Shown here: piece after piece, positions 5,164 to 5,534 of the stretch | Position numbering within the stretch: the stretch's first letter is position 1 | Layout of the letters: each line of letters starts with the position of its first letter | DNA from: Gemmatimonadota bacterium | Lineage (GTDB): Bacteria; Gemmatimonadota; Gemmatimonadetes; Longimicrobiales; Gaopeijiaceae | Direction of reading: 5' to 3' | DNA length: 5,534 bases | NCBI GenBank assembly: GCA_007129525.1 | Contig: SKVI01000028.1 | Coordinates: forward strand, 1-5,534 | Program-made: the position numbers and the translations under genes | The notes under the pieces: generated by a model | The model's database searches: none | Told to the model about the DNA's origin: nothing | The model's input: only the letters and a program-made list of their open reading frames with translations

Positions 5164-5534
5164 CCCTCCCAGCACATGTCCCAGAAGCGCAGCTCGTACC
5201 TGGACGAGAGCACGAAGAGGTGCTCCAGTCGGGCCCGCTTCTGGGGCGTGGCCCCTTCCGCCTCCCGGTCCAGCTCGCTCCGGAGCCAGGCCCCGGCTTC
5301 TGCGAATTCCTCCGAGGCGTACTGGTCGATCCAGTCCCGATAGCGCTGATCGTCGGGTGGCGACGCGTCCGCCAGGGTCTTCCCGATGTGAATGTATCCC
5401 CAGGCGCAGGGGAGGAGGGCCGAGAGGAGATCGGCCATGTCGCCGTCGGCGGCGGTGCGGACCAGGAAGTCGGTGTACGCCCGGGTGGTGGGCCACATCT
5501 CGGCCTCCTCCAGCTCCCGGGCGCTCACCCCGAA
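5151..5534 (-). CDS. tenA: TenA/thiaminase-II family protein, C-terminal part (runs off right edge)
   Basis: Aminopyrimidine aminohydrolase of thiamine salvage: TenA enzymes hydrolyse aminopyrimidine breakdown products of thiamine to the HMP precursor in the cytoplasm. The visible 127 residues are the C-terminal half of an all-helical protein usually about 220-240 residues long. Landmarks in visible numbering are MWPTTRAYTDFL (13-24), LLPCAWGYIHIG (40-51) with the family's catalytic cysteine C43, and SSRYELRFWDMCW (110-122) with the conserved glutamate E114. The TTC GGG codons at the window edge continue the frame upstream, so the GTG at 5528 is an internal valine of a typical 'FGVS' stretch and not the start. 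The N-terminal half with the other active-site residues is outside the window. It converges with the glycosidase gene; no thiamine gene or riboswitch is visible here. Confidence 0.9.
   Translation of the reverse strand, partial: FGVSARELEEAEMWPTTRAYTDFLVRTAADGDMADLLSALLPCAWGYIHIGKTLADASPPDDQRYRDWIDQYASEEFAEAGAWLRSELDREAEGATPQKRARLEHLFVLSSRYELRFWDMCWEGESW

Overview
This 5.5 kb window is very GC-rich chromosomal DNA. It is densely packed with ordinary bacterial genes, with short gaps, ATGA-type overlaps and convergent pairs. The gene content, the high GC and the style of the ECF sigma factor fit a free-living Gram-negative bacterium with an outer membrane. A Gemmatimonadota-like or similar high-GC lineage is my guess from general familiarity; no marker gene here proves it. 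I see no rRNA or tRNA gene, insertion sequence, CRISPR array or phage gene.

Left part (1-858, minus strand): an ECF-type sigma-70 factor is followed, through a 4-base ATGA overlap, by the N-terminal part of a zinc-finger (HxxxCxxC) anti-sigma protein that runs off the left edge. The two form a translationally coupled regulator pair. Divergent from it (1045-1887, plus) is a polytopic CPBP/CAAX-type intramembrane protease with its three conserved motifs intact.

Middle part (2018-3489, plus): a complete PLP-dependent threonine synthase is followed 29 bases later by a small single-pass membrane protein with a strongly acidic, Trp-containing tail; the two are probably cotranscribed. Converging on them (3528-4085, minus) is a secreted, beta-rich protein with a signal peptide, probably a small outer-membrane barrel.

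Right part: divergent from the barrel-like gene is a probable lipoprotein with a phosphodiester glycosidase (NAGPA/DUF2233-like) domain (4197-5141, plus). It converges on a TenA/thiaminase-II thiamine-salvage gene (5151-5534, minus) whose N-terminal half lies beyond the right edge. A perfect 8-bp hairpin sits exactly at this convergent junction.

The genes do not form one pathway. The points most worth following are the intramembrane protease beside the sigma/anti-sigma pair, the small acidic membrane protein behind threonine synthase, the unusual start of the glycosidase lipoprotein, and hairpins in the intergenic gaps. I found no convincing evidence of a wholly new multi-gene system.
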